A program made the position numbers and the translations under genes. Below are positions 6,786 to 15,435 of a stretch of 30,293 nucleotides of DNA, in pieces (position 1 is the stretch's first letter; each line of letters starts with the position of its first letter). The notes under the pieces are model-generated. The model was not told the DNA's origin. It worked only from the letters and a program-made list of their open reading frames with translations, and searched no databases. Source of the DNA: Bacteroidota bacterium (lineage in GTDB: Bacteria; Bacteroidota; Bacteroidia; Flavobacteriales; Weeksellaceae); assembly GCA_023423715.1 (NCBI GenBank), contig JAFAFC010000003.1:1-30293 (forward strand), read 5' to 3'.

Positions 6786-8150
6786 CTACTCTCCTTTAGT
6801 TGTTGTTTCTTCGTCTTCAAGCCAAGAATTGGGCAGTTCCTTTTTGTTTTTTATACCTAGATTCTTCATTTTTTCCGTTTGAAGCACGAGATTATCTTTT
6901 CCAGAAGTTAATGTCTTAAATGCGTCGTCGTACGAAGATTTTGCTTGATCGATGTTTTTTCCAATACGTTCTAAATGCTCGGTAAACGTAACAAACTTAT
7001 CATATAATTTCGCCCCACGTGAAGCGATTTCTAGCGCATTTTTGTTTTGATTTTCACGTTTCCATAAATCTGAAACCAATTTTAAGGACGTGATTAAATT
7101 ACTTGGATTTAAAAGTAAAATGCGTTTGTCGTAGGCATAATTCCACAAGTTAGAATCTAGCTGCATGGCTGTGATATACGCCGCTTCATTTGGTATGAAC
7201 ATCATGACAAAGTCCAATGAATTTTGATAATCGTCATAAGCTTTTGTTGATAGTTCATTGATATGATTTTTTATGGAGTTGAGATGTTTGTACAATAAAA
7301 TTTCATGCGTTTCAGGATCGTTTTCATCTGAAATTTCGGAAAAGTGAGTTAACGAAACCTTGGAATCAATAATCACATGGCGATCATCCGGATACTTTAC
7401 AACGGCATCGGGACGCATTTTTTTTCCTGAAAATTGACTAATCAATGGATTGTCGTCCTCGTTGGTTAGTTGATATTCTGAAAAATATTCTCGCCCTTTT
7501 GTTAATCCTGATTTTTCAAGGATTCGTTCTAGAATCATTTCGCCCCAATTTCCTTGGGTTTTAGAATCGCCTTTTAAAGCACGAGTGAGCTTTTTGGCGT
7601 CGTCCGAAATTTGTTGATTTAACGAAGCGAGTTCTTTTACCTTTTCAGCTAATGAAAAACGTTCTTTGTTTTCTTTTTCATAAACTTCGCTTACCTGCTT
7701 TTTAAAATCATTAATTTTTTCCTGAAACGGTTCTAGAATTTGTTTGAGTTGCTGACTGTTATTTAATGTGAATTTTTCAGACTTTTCTTCCAAGATTTTA
7801 TTTGCTAGATTTTCAAATTGAAGTTGTGACTGCTCTTGTAATTTTTGGAAATCTTCATGCTGAGATTTTAATTTGTTACCTAGAATTTCTTTTTCAGCAT
7901 TGGTTTTAAAATATTCATTTTTTAAATCCTCAATCAAATCAACTTTTTCAGCTAGCTCTGAGTTTGTTATTTCTAGTTTTTTTTCTGAAGAATTTAATTT
8001 CTCTTCTAGGATCGAGTTTCGAATAGTTTCTTCAGAAAGACGTTTTTGATTTTCAATTTGTAAGTTTTTAGAAACCCAAATCGTTTTGAGGTATAGAAAA
8101 GTGAATAAAGCGCCTAGAATTGCGGCAAAAATATAATAGAGGATTTCCAT
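6786..8150 (-). CDS. rmuC: DNA recombination protein RmuC
   Basis: RmuC family proteins limit DNA rearrangements at inverted repeats and have a nuclease-like core. The 454-residue protein has an N-terminal membrane helix (about 3-21), a long coiled coil (about 25-190) and the conserved core with GNWGEMILERILEKSGL, RPDAVVKYPDDRHVIIDSKVSL (D-x-K type metal site), and a C-terminal segment. Length and order match the family. Upstream of the methylase gene; the two are likely co-transcribed. A -7-like box (8155-8162) almost touches the ATG, which would make a near-leaderless mRNA. Confidence 0.93.
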   Translation of the reverse strand: MEILYYIFAAILGALFTFLYLKTIWVSKNLQIENQKRLSEETIRNSILEEKLNSSEKKLEITNSELAEKVDLIEDLKNEYFKTNAEKEILGNKLKSQHEDFQKLQEQSQLQFENLANKILEEKSEKFTLNNSQQLKQILEPFQEKINDFKKQVSEVYEKENKERFSLAEKVKELASLNQQISDDAKKLTRALKGDSKTQGNWGEMILERILEKSGLTKGREYFSEYQLTNEDDNPLISQFSGKKMRPDAVVKYPDDRHVIIDSKVSLTHFSEISDENDPETHEILLYKHLNSIKNHINELSTKAYDDYQNSLDFVMMFIPNEAAYITAMQLDSNLWNYAYDKRILLLNPSNLITSLKLVSDLWKRENQNKNALEIASRGAKLYDKFVTFTEHLERIGKNIDQAKSSYDDAFKTLTSGKDNLVLQTEKMKNLGIKNKKELPNSWLEDEETTTKGE

Positions 8151-8154
8151 AATT

Positions 8155-8162
8155 CAAAAATA
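8155..8162 (-). promoter_or_regulatory. possible -7 box of rmuC
   Basis: Minus-strand TATTTTTG ends four bases before the rmuC ATG. No TTG is found 19-21 nt upstream. If real, the message is leaderless or nearly so. Confidence 0.3.
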
Positions 8163-8345
8163 GAAAGAAAAATTGAGCCGTGTTTTGTTGTTTTGAATTA
8201 TTATGAATTTTGTCATTATGTATTATGTAATTGTTTGATAAATAGTTAGTAAAGATTTTTTAGCTATTTGCTTTTATTTAAAATTCAAGCTGTAGAAAAT
8301 TTTACTTTAGTATTTGAGTATATTTACGAAAATTTTAAACACAAC

Positions 8346-9758
8346 ATGAAAAAAACATTTCTTTTTGCCTGCCTAATTGCGGTAGGGCTTTCTTATGGTC
8401 AAGATTTCAAAGTGAAGAAAAACGAGGTTTTAATTGATGGAGCAGCAGCTGCAAAAATTTCGGATTCCAAAGGAATTTATACACTGACCGACTTAAATGG
8501 TAATCCTCTTTTTTCTGCAAGAATCGAATCGGCTGCCAAAATTGGTGGAACGGACGGAAGTTCTTGGATTGAGCTTACAGGTGCAAATGGAAAAGTGAAA
8601 GAGGTAAAAGATCTTTCAACTGCCATAACCTTTAGTAAAGAGAAGATTATCTTGGGAAATGTTATTCAAAATTACAAGTTAATTGGAACTTCTGGTCCTG
8701 ACATGAGTGCGATTCAAGAGTTTTTCGCCACTGAAGATCGAGGTTTTTCTACTGCTATTCTTGAAAAGCTTGCCGCTTTAAAAGCAGAAAATGATGCGGA
8801 TGACCAGATTGCTGCAGACAATAAAATTTCGTTTGACGAGAAAGGGAATATTTTGCAAGATGGTAAAAAGATTGGCGCAACGATCGTCACCAAATCCAAT
8901 AATAATGGCGTGGGTTTAGTTGAAACCGAGGCGTCAATTGTTGATTTAAATAAAATGATTGTTGCCAAATACAAATACGCAAATTCACCGAGCCAAGTAA
9001 GTCTTGGGACGTATGATGGTGTTTTGATTCCAGCGTTTATCGGTCCACAAGATGTTTTGAGTCAGCGATTGGTTAAAAAACTCTACGCAAAAGGTTATAA
9101 ATTGGGCGATATGAAGGCGGAGGCTGAAGGAAATTTGAAGGATAAAAATTCGCAACGAATTGCGGATGCACGTGCTAATTCTTTGAATCTTTATGATACT
9201 GCAGGTTATGTTATCGATGCTAAAGGGAACAAAACGGAAGGGTTGATAACTATTGAATTTGAATCTATTGATGCAATCCTTGGAGCGAATAAAGGTACTT
9301 CTGATTTGACTAATTACGGCGGAAGTGTTGAACTTAAAGATTCAACAGGAAAAAGTACGTTTTTTAAGGCGAAAGATGGAGTGAAGTTCTGTGCCGGAAC
9401 ACGTTGTTTCCTTGGAACTAAAGGTTCCGAAGATGGCGGAATTAATAGTGGGAGTGGTTCTCAGTTGTCTGTTTTAGGAGAATCTCAGTTCTTTGAGATT
9501 GCTTATGAAAAAGACGAAAACTATGTTTTGAATCATGTGAAAAGTAAGAATGCTTTTTATTTAAAGTTGAAGAAACAAGATAAAGCCGTTTATTTAGGAG
9601 ATAAAGCGATGATTGGAAGTCGTTCTCAAGATAAGACTCAGAAGATTTTTGCTTCGTATATCAACTGTCCTTCATTGTCTTTTGGAGATTATGATCGATT
9701 GTCAAAAGAGGGAATGCAAAAACTTGTTGATGATTATGTAGTTAAATGTGTAAAATAA
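8346..9758 (+). CDS. unrecognised secreted protein
   Basis: Taken from ATG 8346, the product is 470 residues and begins with a clear signal peptide (MKKTFLFACLIAVGLSYGQ). An upstream TTG at 8268 in the same frame would hide this signal and is rejected. The mature protein is mixed alpha/beta: an N-terminal region about a short attribute (EVLIDGAAAAKISDSKGIYTL), a middle segment with SFDEKGNILQDGKKIG, and a C-terminal part with four Cys (CAGTRC, NC, KC). No domain recognised. A TATATTTA box at 8319-8326 may be the -7 element. Monocistronic; a long GC-rich hairpin follows. Confidence 0.8.
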   Translation: MKKTFLFACLIAVGLSYGQDFKVKKNEVLIDGAAAAKISDSKGIYTLTDLNGNPLFSARIESAAKIGGTDGSSWIELTGANGKVKEVKDLSTAITFSKEKIILGNVIQNYKLIGTSGPDMSAIQEFFATEDRGFSTAILEKLAALKAENDADDQIAADNKISFDEKGNILQDGKKIGATIVTKSNNNGVGLVETEASIVDLNKMIVAKYKYANSPSQVSLGTYDGVLIPAFIGPQDVLSQRLVKKLYAKGYKLGDMKAEAEGNLKDKNSQRIADARANSLNLYDTAGYVIDAKGNKTEGLITIEFESIDAILGANKGTSDLTNYGGSVELKDSTGKSTFFKAKDGVKFCAGTRCFLGTKGSEDGGINSGSGSQLSVLGESQFFEIAYEKDENYVLNHVKSKNAFYLKLKKQDKAVYLGDKAMIGSRSQDKTQKIFASYINCPSLSFGDYDRLSKEGMQKLVDDYVVKCVK

Positions 9759-9776
9759 TACAACGCAGATATAATT

Positions 9777-9819
9777 ATTACAAGTTAACGGCGGCCAAAG
9801 GCCGCCGTTAACTTGTAAT
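9777..9819. repeat. perfect 20-bp GC-rich inverted repeat between convergent genes
   Basis: Two perfect 20-bp arms (ATTACAAGTTAACGGCGGCC and its complement) flank an AAA loop. The core GGCGGCC is very GC-rich for this genome. No T-run follows the hairpin on either strand: an A-run lies at 9821-9829 on the right, so minus-strand transcripts meet the T-run before the hairpin. It could be a bidirectional transcription barrier or a REP-like dispersed element. Confidence 0.85.
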
Positions 9820-9829
9820 TAAAAAAAAA

Positions 9830-10363
9830 TTAAGGTTTTTTCTGCTCAATTTTTTCGTGATATTTTAAATACATTGGAATAGCAGCCGAGCCAAACCAAG
9901 GTAAAACCTCATAACTGAAAACACCAGCAGCAATAGTTGGATCTTTTTCCACAAGTAGCTTTGCTTCGGCTTCAGTTTTAACGTCTAAAAGAAATAAGCC
10001 ACGGTATTGAAGTTCATTTTTGGTTGCAAAAGGCCCAGCGATTTTCAGTTTACCAGCTTTTTGCATTTCTTCCATATTTGAAAAATGACCTTTGAAAAGT
10101 TCTGAACGTTTTTCTTTGTCCGTGATTTTCGAATCTTGAGGTCCGGTTTTCAAAATAACAAGCATATAGGTTTTCATTCCCATTGCATCAGCACCTAAAG
10201 AATCTGCTAGTTTTTTATTGGCAACTTCAGTTTCCTTCAACTTTTGAAGTCGAACTTCCTCACTTGTTTTTCCAGGTGCGCCATTTTGTTTTTTGACTCC
10301 GGTGATATTGATGGCACACGAAGTCAGCAAAAGTGCACAAAATAATGAATAGACAACTTTCAT
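9830..10363 (-). CDS. YciI-like domain lipoprotein
   Basis: The 177-residue product has a lipoprotein signal (MKVVYSLFCALLLTSC, Cys16). After a polar linker, residues about 65-165 read as a YciI-like ferredoxin-fold domain: MKTYMLVILKTGP, FKGHFSNMEEMQKAGKLKIAGPF, YRGLFLLDVKTEAEAKLLVEKDPTIAAGVFSYEVLPW. YciI domains are usually cytosolic and small; an exported, lipid-anchored version is less usual. It starts 2 nt after the pncB stop, so it is in the same operon. Its role beside pncB is unknown. Confidence 0.82.
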   Translation of the reverse strand: MKVVYSLFCALLLTSCAINITGVKKQNGAPGKTSEEVRLQKLKETEVANKKLADSLGADAMGMKTYMLVILKTGPQDSKITDKEKRSELFKGHFSNMEEMQKAGKLKIAGPFATKNELQYRGLFLLDVKTEAEAKLLVEKDPTIAAGVFSYEVLPWFGSAAIPMYLKYHEKIEQKKP

Positions 10364-10365
10364 AA

Positions 10366-11544
10366 CTAATCTTTAATGCGTAAAAATTCTTTTGCTAGTT
10401 CAATCATTTTAGGATCACCTGTATATTTTCCACGTTCGTCAGAAAGTTTTACGGTAGGAATCCATTCTTTATTGGATGCTTGTACACCGATAAGTTTCAT
10501 AACGATATTCATGGGTTTTAAGCCAACATCGTTGGTTAAATTCGTTCCAATTCCAAATGAAATTCCGATTTTCCCTGTACAATATTTCGTTATTTCTTCA
10601 ACTTTTTCAAGATTCAAACCATCAGAAAAAATAATGTATTTATATAAAGGATTAATTCCGTTGTTCTTGTAATGTTGAATTGTTTTGTCAGCAAATTCTA
10701 ATGGATCGCCACTGTCATGACGAACACCATCAAACAATTTCGAGAATTTTTTATCGAATTGTTGGAAGAAAACATCTGTTGTATAGGTGTCCGAAAGTGC
10801 TACTCCTAAATCTCCACGATACACATCAACCCAGTGTTCAAGGGCGATTTCGTTTGCCATTTTGAATCCGTATTGAGCTGCATGGAACATAAACCATTCG
10901 TGAGCATGGGTTCCAATTGGTTTGATACCGTATTTCATTGCAAAATGAACGTTGGAAGAACCAATAAATGTTGTATTTGCCCTTTCTTTCAAGGCTTTTA
11001 CAACCAAATCTTGTACGTTGTAGGAATGTCTTCTTCGTGTTCCGAATTCAGCAAACGTAACGCCAAGTTTATTTAATTGATCGGCTTTGTCTAACGTTTT
11101 TTCAATAACCAATTCATTAGAGTCGCGCTCCATGTGATTCATCACATAATGCAGCTCAGAAATCAAAGCTAGCAAAGGGACTTCCCATAAAATGGTGCGA
11201 TACCAAAGTCCTTCAACACGCACATTTAGATCAGACCCATTTTGCTCGATATGAACTTCAGATGGGTCGTAGCGATAGCCTTCAAGGAAATCCAAATAAG
11301 GCAAATCAATATAAGGACAGGTTTTAGCCATATATGCTTTTTCTTCCTTGGATAGCTTTAGCTCAGCCATGGCATTTACAAGCTTTCGAAGCTCGACATC
11401 AAAACCTTCCGGGAAAAAATGTTTTCCACGATTGATGAATTCGTATTTTACGATTGGACTAGGAAAAAGTTTTACCACGGCATTTTGCATGGTAATTTTA
11501 TAGAAATCGTTGTCCAGTATGGATTTTAAATGAATGTTGTGCAT
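10366..11544 (-). CDS. pncB: nicotinate phosphoribosyltransferase
   Basis: PncB makes nicotinate mononucleotide from nicotinate and PRPP, the first step of NAD salvage. From ATG 11544 the product is 392 residues; E. coli PncB is 400. Family motifs are all present: LKSILDNDFYKITMQ near the start, FAEFGTRRRHS, GTHAHEWFMFHAAQYG with the phosphorylatable His region, VRHDSGDP and FGIGTNLTNDVG. An in-frame TTG at 11568 is rejected because that triplet is part of a -7 box (11566-11573). It is directly followed by the YciI-like lipoprotein gene. Confidence 0.95.
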   Translation of the reverse strand: MHNIHLKSILDNDFYKITMQNAVVKLFPSPIVKYEFINRGKHFFPEGFDVELRKLVNAMAELKLSKEEKAYMAKTCPYIDLPYLDFLEGYRYDPSEVHIEQNGSDLNVRVEGLWYRTILWEVPLLALISELHYVMNHMERDSNELVIEKTLDKADQLNKLGVTFAEFGTRRRHSYNVQDLVVKALKERANTTFIGSSNVHFAMKYGIKPIGTHAHEWFMFHAAQYGFKMANEIALEHWVDVYRGDLGVALSDTYTTDVFFQQFDKKFSKLFDGVRHDSGDPLEFADKTIQHYKNNGINPLYKYIIFSDGLNLEKVEEITKYCTGKIGISFGIGTNLTNDVGLKPMNIVMKLIGVQASNKEWIPTVKLSDERGKYTGDPKMIELAKEFLRIKD

Positions 11545-11565
11545 TTGCGCATTTTTGTAAGAATT

Positions 11566-11573
11566 CAAAAATA
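11566..11573 (-). promoter_or_regulatory. -7 box of pncB
   Basis: Minus-strand TATTTTTG matches TAnnTTTG and would give a leader of about 15-20 nt to ATG 11544. No TTG at the right -33 distance. Confidence 0.45.
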
Positions 11574-11609
11574 CGGAAGTTTCACAATAAAAAAGGTAGA
11601 AACGATAGA

Positions 11610-13277
11610 TTAAAGTTTAATCCATTTGTAAACTAAATTACCTTTCTCGGTATCGATCACTAGAAGGTAAGCGCCCGTAAGTAAAGTGCGAACGTCTATT
11701 TTATCTGATTTACTTTTCAATACGAGTTTACCCGATAGATCATAAATGGCTGATTCGTTAAAAGAAATTCCTTTAGAAAGGATGTTGAGATAATCTTTGG
11801 TCGGATTGGGGTAAATTGCTAGTTGTTTCTTGATGTCTTCAACCGCTAATTCATTTTCGATAAAAATCGGTTCTCTAAATAAAGAAAGTTCAAATAATTT
11901 TGATCCTAAATCTTGCTCCAAATATGCTTCGGCGGTGTAATACACAAAATCTGCTTCTTGAATGTTGTTTAAACTTAGACTTTCCGACTGTTTTTGAAGA
12001 TTGGTGTCGAGATTTTTAAACCATGAAAATTTATACCCATCTTGACTGGGTAAGCTTTGCTTTAACAATGCATTTCCGCCAATCGATGCTTTGACGGTTG
12101 TGGCTTCGTCATAACGTTGTGGCGAATATCGAAAATCAACTATTTGAGGATTGGACGAAACGGCGTCTTGTAAGTTGGCCGTCGTAAAGCGATTATTACT
12201 CACATCAACCATTTCAGGCAGGGCTTGTGGTAAATTCCCCGTCAATTGATTACTTCGTAAAGCAAGCATTTGAAGGTTTTTCATTTGCTGAATTTCATTA
12301 GGGAAATTGCCATCAAACAAATTGTTGTGCAACCAAACTTGTTGAAGGTTTTTCAATTGGGTAAGCGAAGACAGGTTTCCTGAGATTCGGTTTCTTCCTA
12401 AATTTAGGTGAACTAGATTTTTTAGCATCAAAATTTCCGATGGAATTGTTGAAAATTGATTGTTTTCCAACGAAAGCCATTCCAAATTTTGAAGATTTGC
12501 TAACGATGGAATTTTAGAATTATCAATTTGATTTGAACTCAAATCCAATTCCACCAAAGATGAAAGCTGATTAATTTCTTTTGGTATTGCTGTTAGTTGA
12601 TTATTTGCTAGATGAAGTTTTTTTAAACTTGTTAAGCCAACTAAATTTGTAAACCCCGTTTTAATTTGATTATTAGAAAGTTTTAACTCTTCTAATTGTG
12701 CGAAATTTTGAATAGAACTCGGAATTTCAATCAAATCAGAATTCGAAATATCCAATCTAGTTACTTGCTTGATGCTTTCAAGAAAGGAATTCGGATTGGT
12801 AAATTTCCAAAGATTATCCCCTAAATACAATTCTTTAAGCCTCTTATTTCCGTTAAATTCAGTTGAAATAGTCCCTGAAAATTCATTGGAACTAAAATCA
12901 GCGATTTCAAGAAAATTTAAACCAGCGATCCAAGCGATATTTCCTTGAAGTCTGTTGGAACTAACGTCCAAAACTTTCAAATTGGGAAGACCGGATAGAC
13001 TTGGGAGATTTCCTTGTAGTAGATTTCCGTTCAAACGGAGTTCAACAACAGTTCCATTTTTTACTTTTACGCCGTACCAAAAACGAGGCTCTTTGGCTAA
13101 ATCCCATTGGATAGACCAGTTTTCGCCATTGGTTTGTTGATGCAATTGGAGAAGCGCATTTTTCTCAGCCGAAGAAATTCCGGTTTGAGCAAAGTTGAAA
13201 ATTGAAAAAAAGAGGAGAGAATAAAGTAACTTCAAATGCGTAAATTTTCGGCAAATATAAAAAATATTCTTTCGCAT
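11610..13277 (-). CDS. secreted leucine-rich-repeat protein with type IX secretion sorting domain
   Basis: About 555 residues. A signal peptide ends in FSIFNFAQ. A cap segment follows (NALLQLHQQTNGENW), then about a dozen leucine-rich repeats of the LxxLxLxxNxLxxxIP type. After a linker (ASIGGNALLKQSLPS) the last 75 residues (AIYPNPTKDYLNILS ... YDLSGKLVLK ... TGAYLLVI) form a Por/T9SS C-terminal sorting domain. It is therefore exported across the outer membrane and may bind protein or glycan. The ATG at 13277 is given as start, but TTG at 13235 gives a cleaner signal peptide (MKLLYSLLFFSIFNFAQ) and lies just downstream of a -7 box. A dps terminator separates it from dps. Confidence 0.9.
   Translation of the reverse strand: MRKNIFYICRKFTHLKLLYSLLFFSIFNFAQTGISSAEKNALLQLHQQTNGENWSIQWDLAKEPRFWYGVKVKNGTVVELRLNGNLLQGNLPSLSGLPNLKVLDVSSNRLQGNIAWIAGLNFLEIADFSSNEFSGTISTEFNGNKRLKELYLGDNLWKFTNPNSFLESIKQVTRLDISNSDLIEIPSSIQNFAQLEELKLSNNQIKTGFTNLVGLTSLKKLHLANNQLTAIPKEINQLSSLVELDLSSNQIDNSKIPSLANLQNLEWLSLENNQFSTIPSEILMLKNLVHLNLGRNRISGNLSSLTQLKNLQQVWLHNNLFDGNFPNEIQQMKNLQMLALRSNQLTGNLPQALPEMVDVSNNRFTTANLQDAVSSNPQIVDFRYSPQRYDEATTVKASIGGNALLKQSLPSQDGYKFSWFKNLDTNLQKQSESLSLNNIQEADFVYYTAEAYLEQDLGSKLFELSLFREPIFIENELAVEDIKKQLAIYPNPTKDYLNILSKGISFNESAIYDLSGKLVLKSKSDKIDVRTLLTGAYLLVIDTEKGNLVYKWIKL
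13252..13259 (-). promoter_or_regulatory. -7 box for the leucine-rich-repeat gene
   Basis: Minus-strand TATATTTG is a full TAnnTTTG match, 16 nt upstream of the alternative TTG start at 13235 and downstream of the ATG at 13277. No TTG is seen at -33. Confidence 0.4.
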
Positions 13278-13294
13278 TGTGTTGACGATCAAAT

Positions 13295-13325
13295 AAAAAA
13301 CGCCCTTCCGAAGAAAAGCGTTTTT
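13295..13325 (-). terminator. dps terminator with UUCG tetraloop
   Basis: On the minus strand AAAACGCTTTTC pairs with GAAGGGCGTTTT (two G-U pairs) around a TTCG loop and is followed by a T-run. It lies between dps and the next gene. Confidence 0.85.
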
Positions 13326-13346
13326 ATACCTTATCTATAAGGAAGG

Positions 13347-13823
13347 TTATTTTCCTAAATAAGCGGAGTACATCCAAACTTCTTTCTCTTGTTCGGTAAT
13401 GTAATCACTCATTTGTGAGTTGGTTCCTTCATCATTGGCTTTTTCGGTAACGTCTAAAAGGTCACGTTGCAAAGCAATTACCGTTTTGAACGAAGCTAGA
13501 ATGTTTTCGACACATTTTGTTCCATCAACCACTTCTTTACTTTCCTTAATTGTGGAAAGTTTTAGATAATCAGAATAATTATGGTTTGGCGTTGATCCTA
13601 ATGTTAAAATACGTTCTGCAATTTCATCGATTTTTAGAACTAGGTTATTGTAAAGTTCTTCAAATTTAGGGTGCAAAGTAAAAAATTGATCACCTTTAAT
13701 GTTCCAGTGAGCACCTCTGGTGTTCTGATAGAAAATAGAGTAGTTGGCTAAAAGGACATTAAGTTGTTCTGATATTTTTTTGCAATCGGCTTCTTGGAGT
13801 CCGATAAAATTAGAATTCTTCAT
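13347..13823 (-). CDS. dps: Dps-family ferritin-like DNA-protection protein
   Basis: Dps forms a 12-subunit shell that oxidises and stores iron with peroxide and so protects DNA. From ATG 13823 the product is 158 residues. The inter-subunit ferroxidase ligands are in place with family spacing: His39, His51, Asp66, Glu70 (HWNIKG, LHPKFEELY, KIDEIAER). The N-terminus is short, without an obvious Lys-rich DNA-binding tail. The longer TTG reading (13844) falls in a -7 box and is rejected. Monocistronic with its own terminator. Confidence 0.94.
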   Translation of the reverse strand: MKNSNFIGLQEADCKKISEQLNVLLANYSIFYQNTRGAHWNIKGDQFFTLHPKFEELYNNLVLKIDEIAERILTLGSTPNHNYSDYLKLSTIKESKEVVDGTKCVENILASFKTVIALQRDLLDVTEKANDEGTNSQMSDYITEQEKEVWMYSAYLGK

Positions 13824-13841
13824 AAGCTTGTATTTATGTAA

Positions 13842-13849
13842 CAAAGATA
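13842..13849 (-). promoter_or_regulatory. -7 box of dps
   Basis: Minus-strand TATCTTTG matches TAnnTTTG. The -33 triplet 19 nt upstream reads TCG, one base off TTG. Leader of about 15 nt. Confidence 0.5.
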
Positions 13850-13963
13850 TGGCTTTGTATTTCGGATACGAAGGAATCTTGATTGATACTGCCTATAGGA
13901 CGTTTTTTGTATTTAGTTTGAATAAAGTTTTCTATTATTGCACAATATATAAATCTATAAAAA

Positions 13964-15328
13964 ATGAAATATAAAATTTTGGCTGTAATTGTAATAGTAG
14001 TCTATTTTTTGCAGACTTTTTTTGTTTCATTTGGAGGGATTGGTGCAGATAGTTTGTCTTATTTTGGGATTGCAGCAGATTTACCTGATCTTAAAACAAA
14101 TTTATTTCCATTGGGGTATCCAATTCTACTAAAAACTATGTTTTATTTTACTCAAGATTACTTTTGGGCTTCAAAAATATTGAACACAATTTTTGGAATT
14201 CTAATTTTAGCTTTTTCTTACAGTAAAAAATTTTATTTCAGAGAAACGGTTTTATTACTAGCAGCAAAGACTTTTTATTTTGCTTTTTTTGGAGCGATGT
14301 CTGAAGGACCATTTATATTCTTCATGTATTTTCTTCTTTATTTTTTACATCAATTGATGCATAATAAGAGTGGTTATTCTAATGCTTTACTAGCTTCTTT
14401 CATGTTGTTTTTTATGTTTACTTGTAGGTATTCAGCAATATATGTGTATTTAGGAATTACGTTGTTTTTTGTTTTGACGATTAGTAAAATGAGGAGCAAG
14501 GGTTATTTTTTACCATTCTTACTGTTTTTATGTGTTTCAGGTGTGGCAATTGGTTCTTATTTGATTTTTAATTACATGTATTTTGGAAGTTTTACGGGAG
14601 AAGTTATCCGTGGAAGCGAAAACGATTTATCTATGACTCAAACTTTTCGAAATGTCGTCGGGATGTTTAATGCTATTGATCCTTATATAGGTTTGAAGCC
14701 AAAATCGGATAGTTTTGGGAGCCTTGCCTTTCAGTTAATTTTATTTTTAATAGATATCGCTATTCTTCGTTTTATTATCATTTATTTTCGAAAAGCAAAA
14801 AATACAGAAAATTATTATTTTCATTTATTATTATGGGTGGTTTCTTTATTTTATGCAGTTGCAATATTTTTTTCATTTCGGTTTCAACAGATTGAAGAGT
14901 TGGGAATCCGATTAATGCTGGTTAGTAACATTTGTCTGTTTTTTTCATTTCTTATACTGTATTTTAAAAATACTACATCGGATATAATTGTTTGGAATAC
15001 GAGCTGTCTATTTTTCATTTTTTTGGTTTTGTATGGATTAAAAGATCCAGGAAATTATTTGAAAAATAAAAGGGAAATAGAACCTCAAATGGCCCAATTT
15101 GCAAATAAAGAGTATCTTTTTAATAATGAGACCCACATCATTCAAGTCACAAATTATCAATTGCCGTTCTCTAATAAATCTTTTCAATATACACATACTA
15201 ATAATCAGATAGGGAAATTGAAGGAGAGCTATGCTGGTACTATAAATCCTAAAATTAAGTGGTTAAAACAAGATACAGTACAAGACAAATCTAAAGTTTT
15301 GTATACCTCGCAGCTGAGATTAAAATGA
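13964..15328 (+). CDS. polytopic membrane protein, GT-C glycosyltransferase-like
   Basis: A 454-residue integral membrane protein with about ten hydrophobic helices and a short soluble C-terminal tail (about 375-454). After the first helix comes GGIGADSLSYFGIAADLP and then FPLGYPILLKTMFYF. An acidic residue in the first exported loop followed by an FPxGYP-like motif is the pattern of GT-C enzymes such as the family 39/ArnT mannosyl- or arabinosyltransferases. This supports a lipid-linked sugar transferase, but no sure family match can be made by eye. The coding sequence is more AT-rich than the ribosomal genes downstream. Start ATG gives MKYKILAVIVIVVYF. No neighbour clearly shares its pathway. 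Confidence 0.7.
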   Translation: MKYKILAVIVIVVYFLQTFFVSFGGIGADSLSYFGIAADLPDLKTNLFPLGYPILLKTMFYFTQDYFWASKILNTIFGILILAFSYSKKFYFRETVLLLAAKTFYFAFFGAMSEGPFIFFMYFLLYFLHQLMHNKSGYSNALLASFMLFFMFTCRYSAIYVYLGITLFFVLTISKMRSKGYFLPFLLFLCVSGVAIGSYLIFNYMYFGSFTGEVIRGSENDLSMTQTFRNVVGMFNAIDPYIGLKPKSDSFGSLAFQLILFLIDIAILRFIIIYFRKAKNTENYYFHLLLWVVSLFYAVAIFFSFRFQQIEELGIRLMLVSNICLFFSFLILYFKNTTSDIIVWNTSCLFFIFLVLYGLKDPGNYLKNKREIEPQMAQFANKEYLFNNETHIIQVTNYQLPFSNKSFQYTHTNNQIGKLKESYAGTINPKIKWLKQDTVQDKSKVLYTSQLRLK

Positions 15329-15381
15329 TAACCCATGTTTTTAATTCCATATTAAATCTTCAGATTATTTTTTCTAACTAC

Positions 15382-15411
15382 TTGTGGATTAAAAAAATAT
15401 TAGTATTTTTG
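15382..15411 (+). promoter_or_regulatory. promoter of the rpsL-rpsG-fusA-rpsJ operon
   Basis: TTG (15382-15384), exactly 19 nt, TATTTTTG (15404-15411): a full match to the Bacteroidota vegetative promoter. The leader to rpsL is about 20 nt, with no room for a regulatory structure. Confidence 0.9.
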
Positions 15412-15435
15412 CACCCTAAAATATAAAGCAATTAA

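Noticed and set aside
8268..8345. TTG start 26 codons upstream of the secreted protein
   Set aside because: It would bury the signal peptide; the -7-like box lies inside this stretch.
15355..15373. Possible terminator AATC-TTCA-GATT before rpsL
   Set aside because: The stem is only four A/T-rich pairs; too weak to call although a T-run follows.
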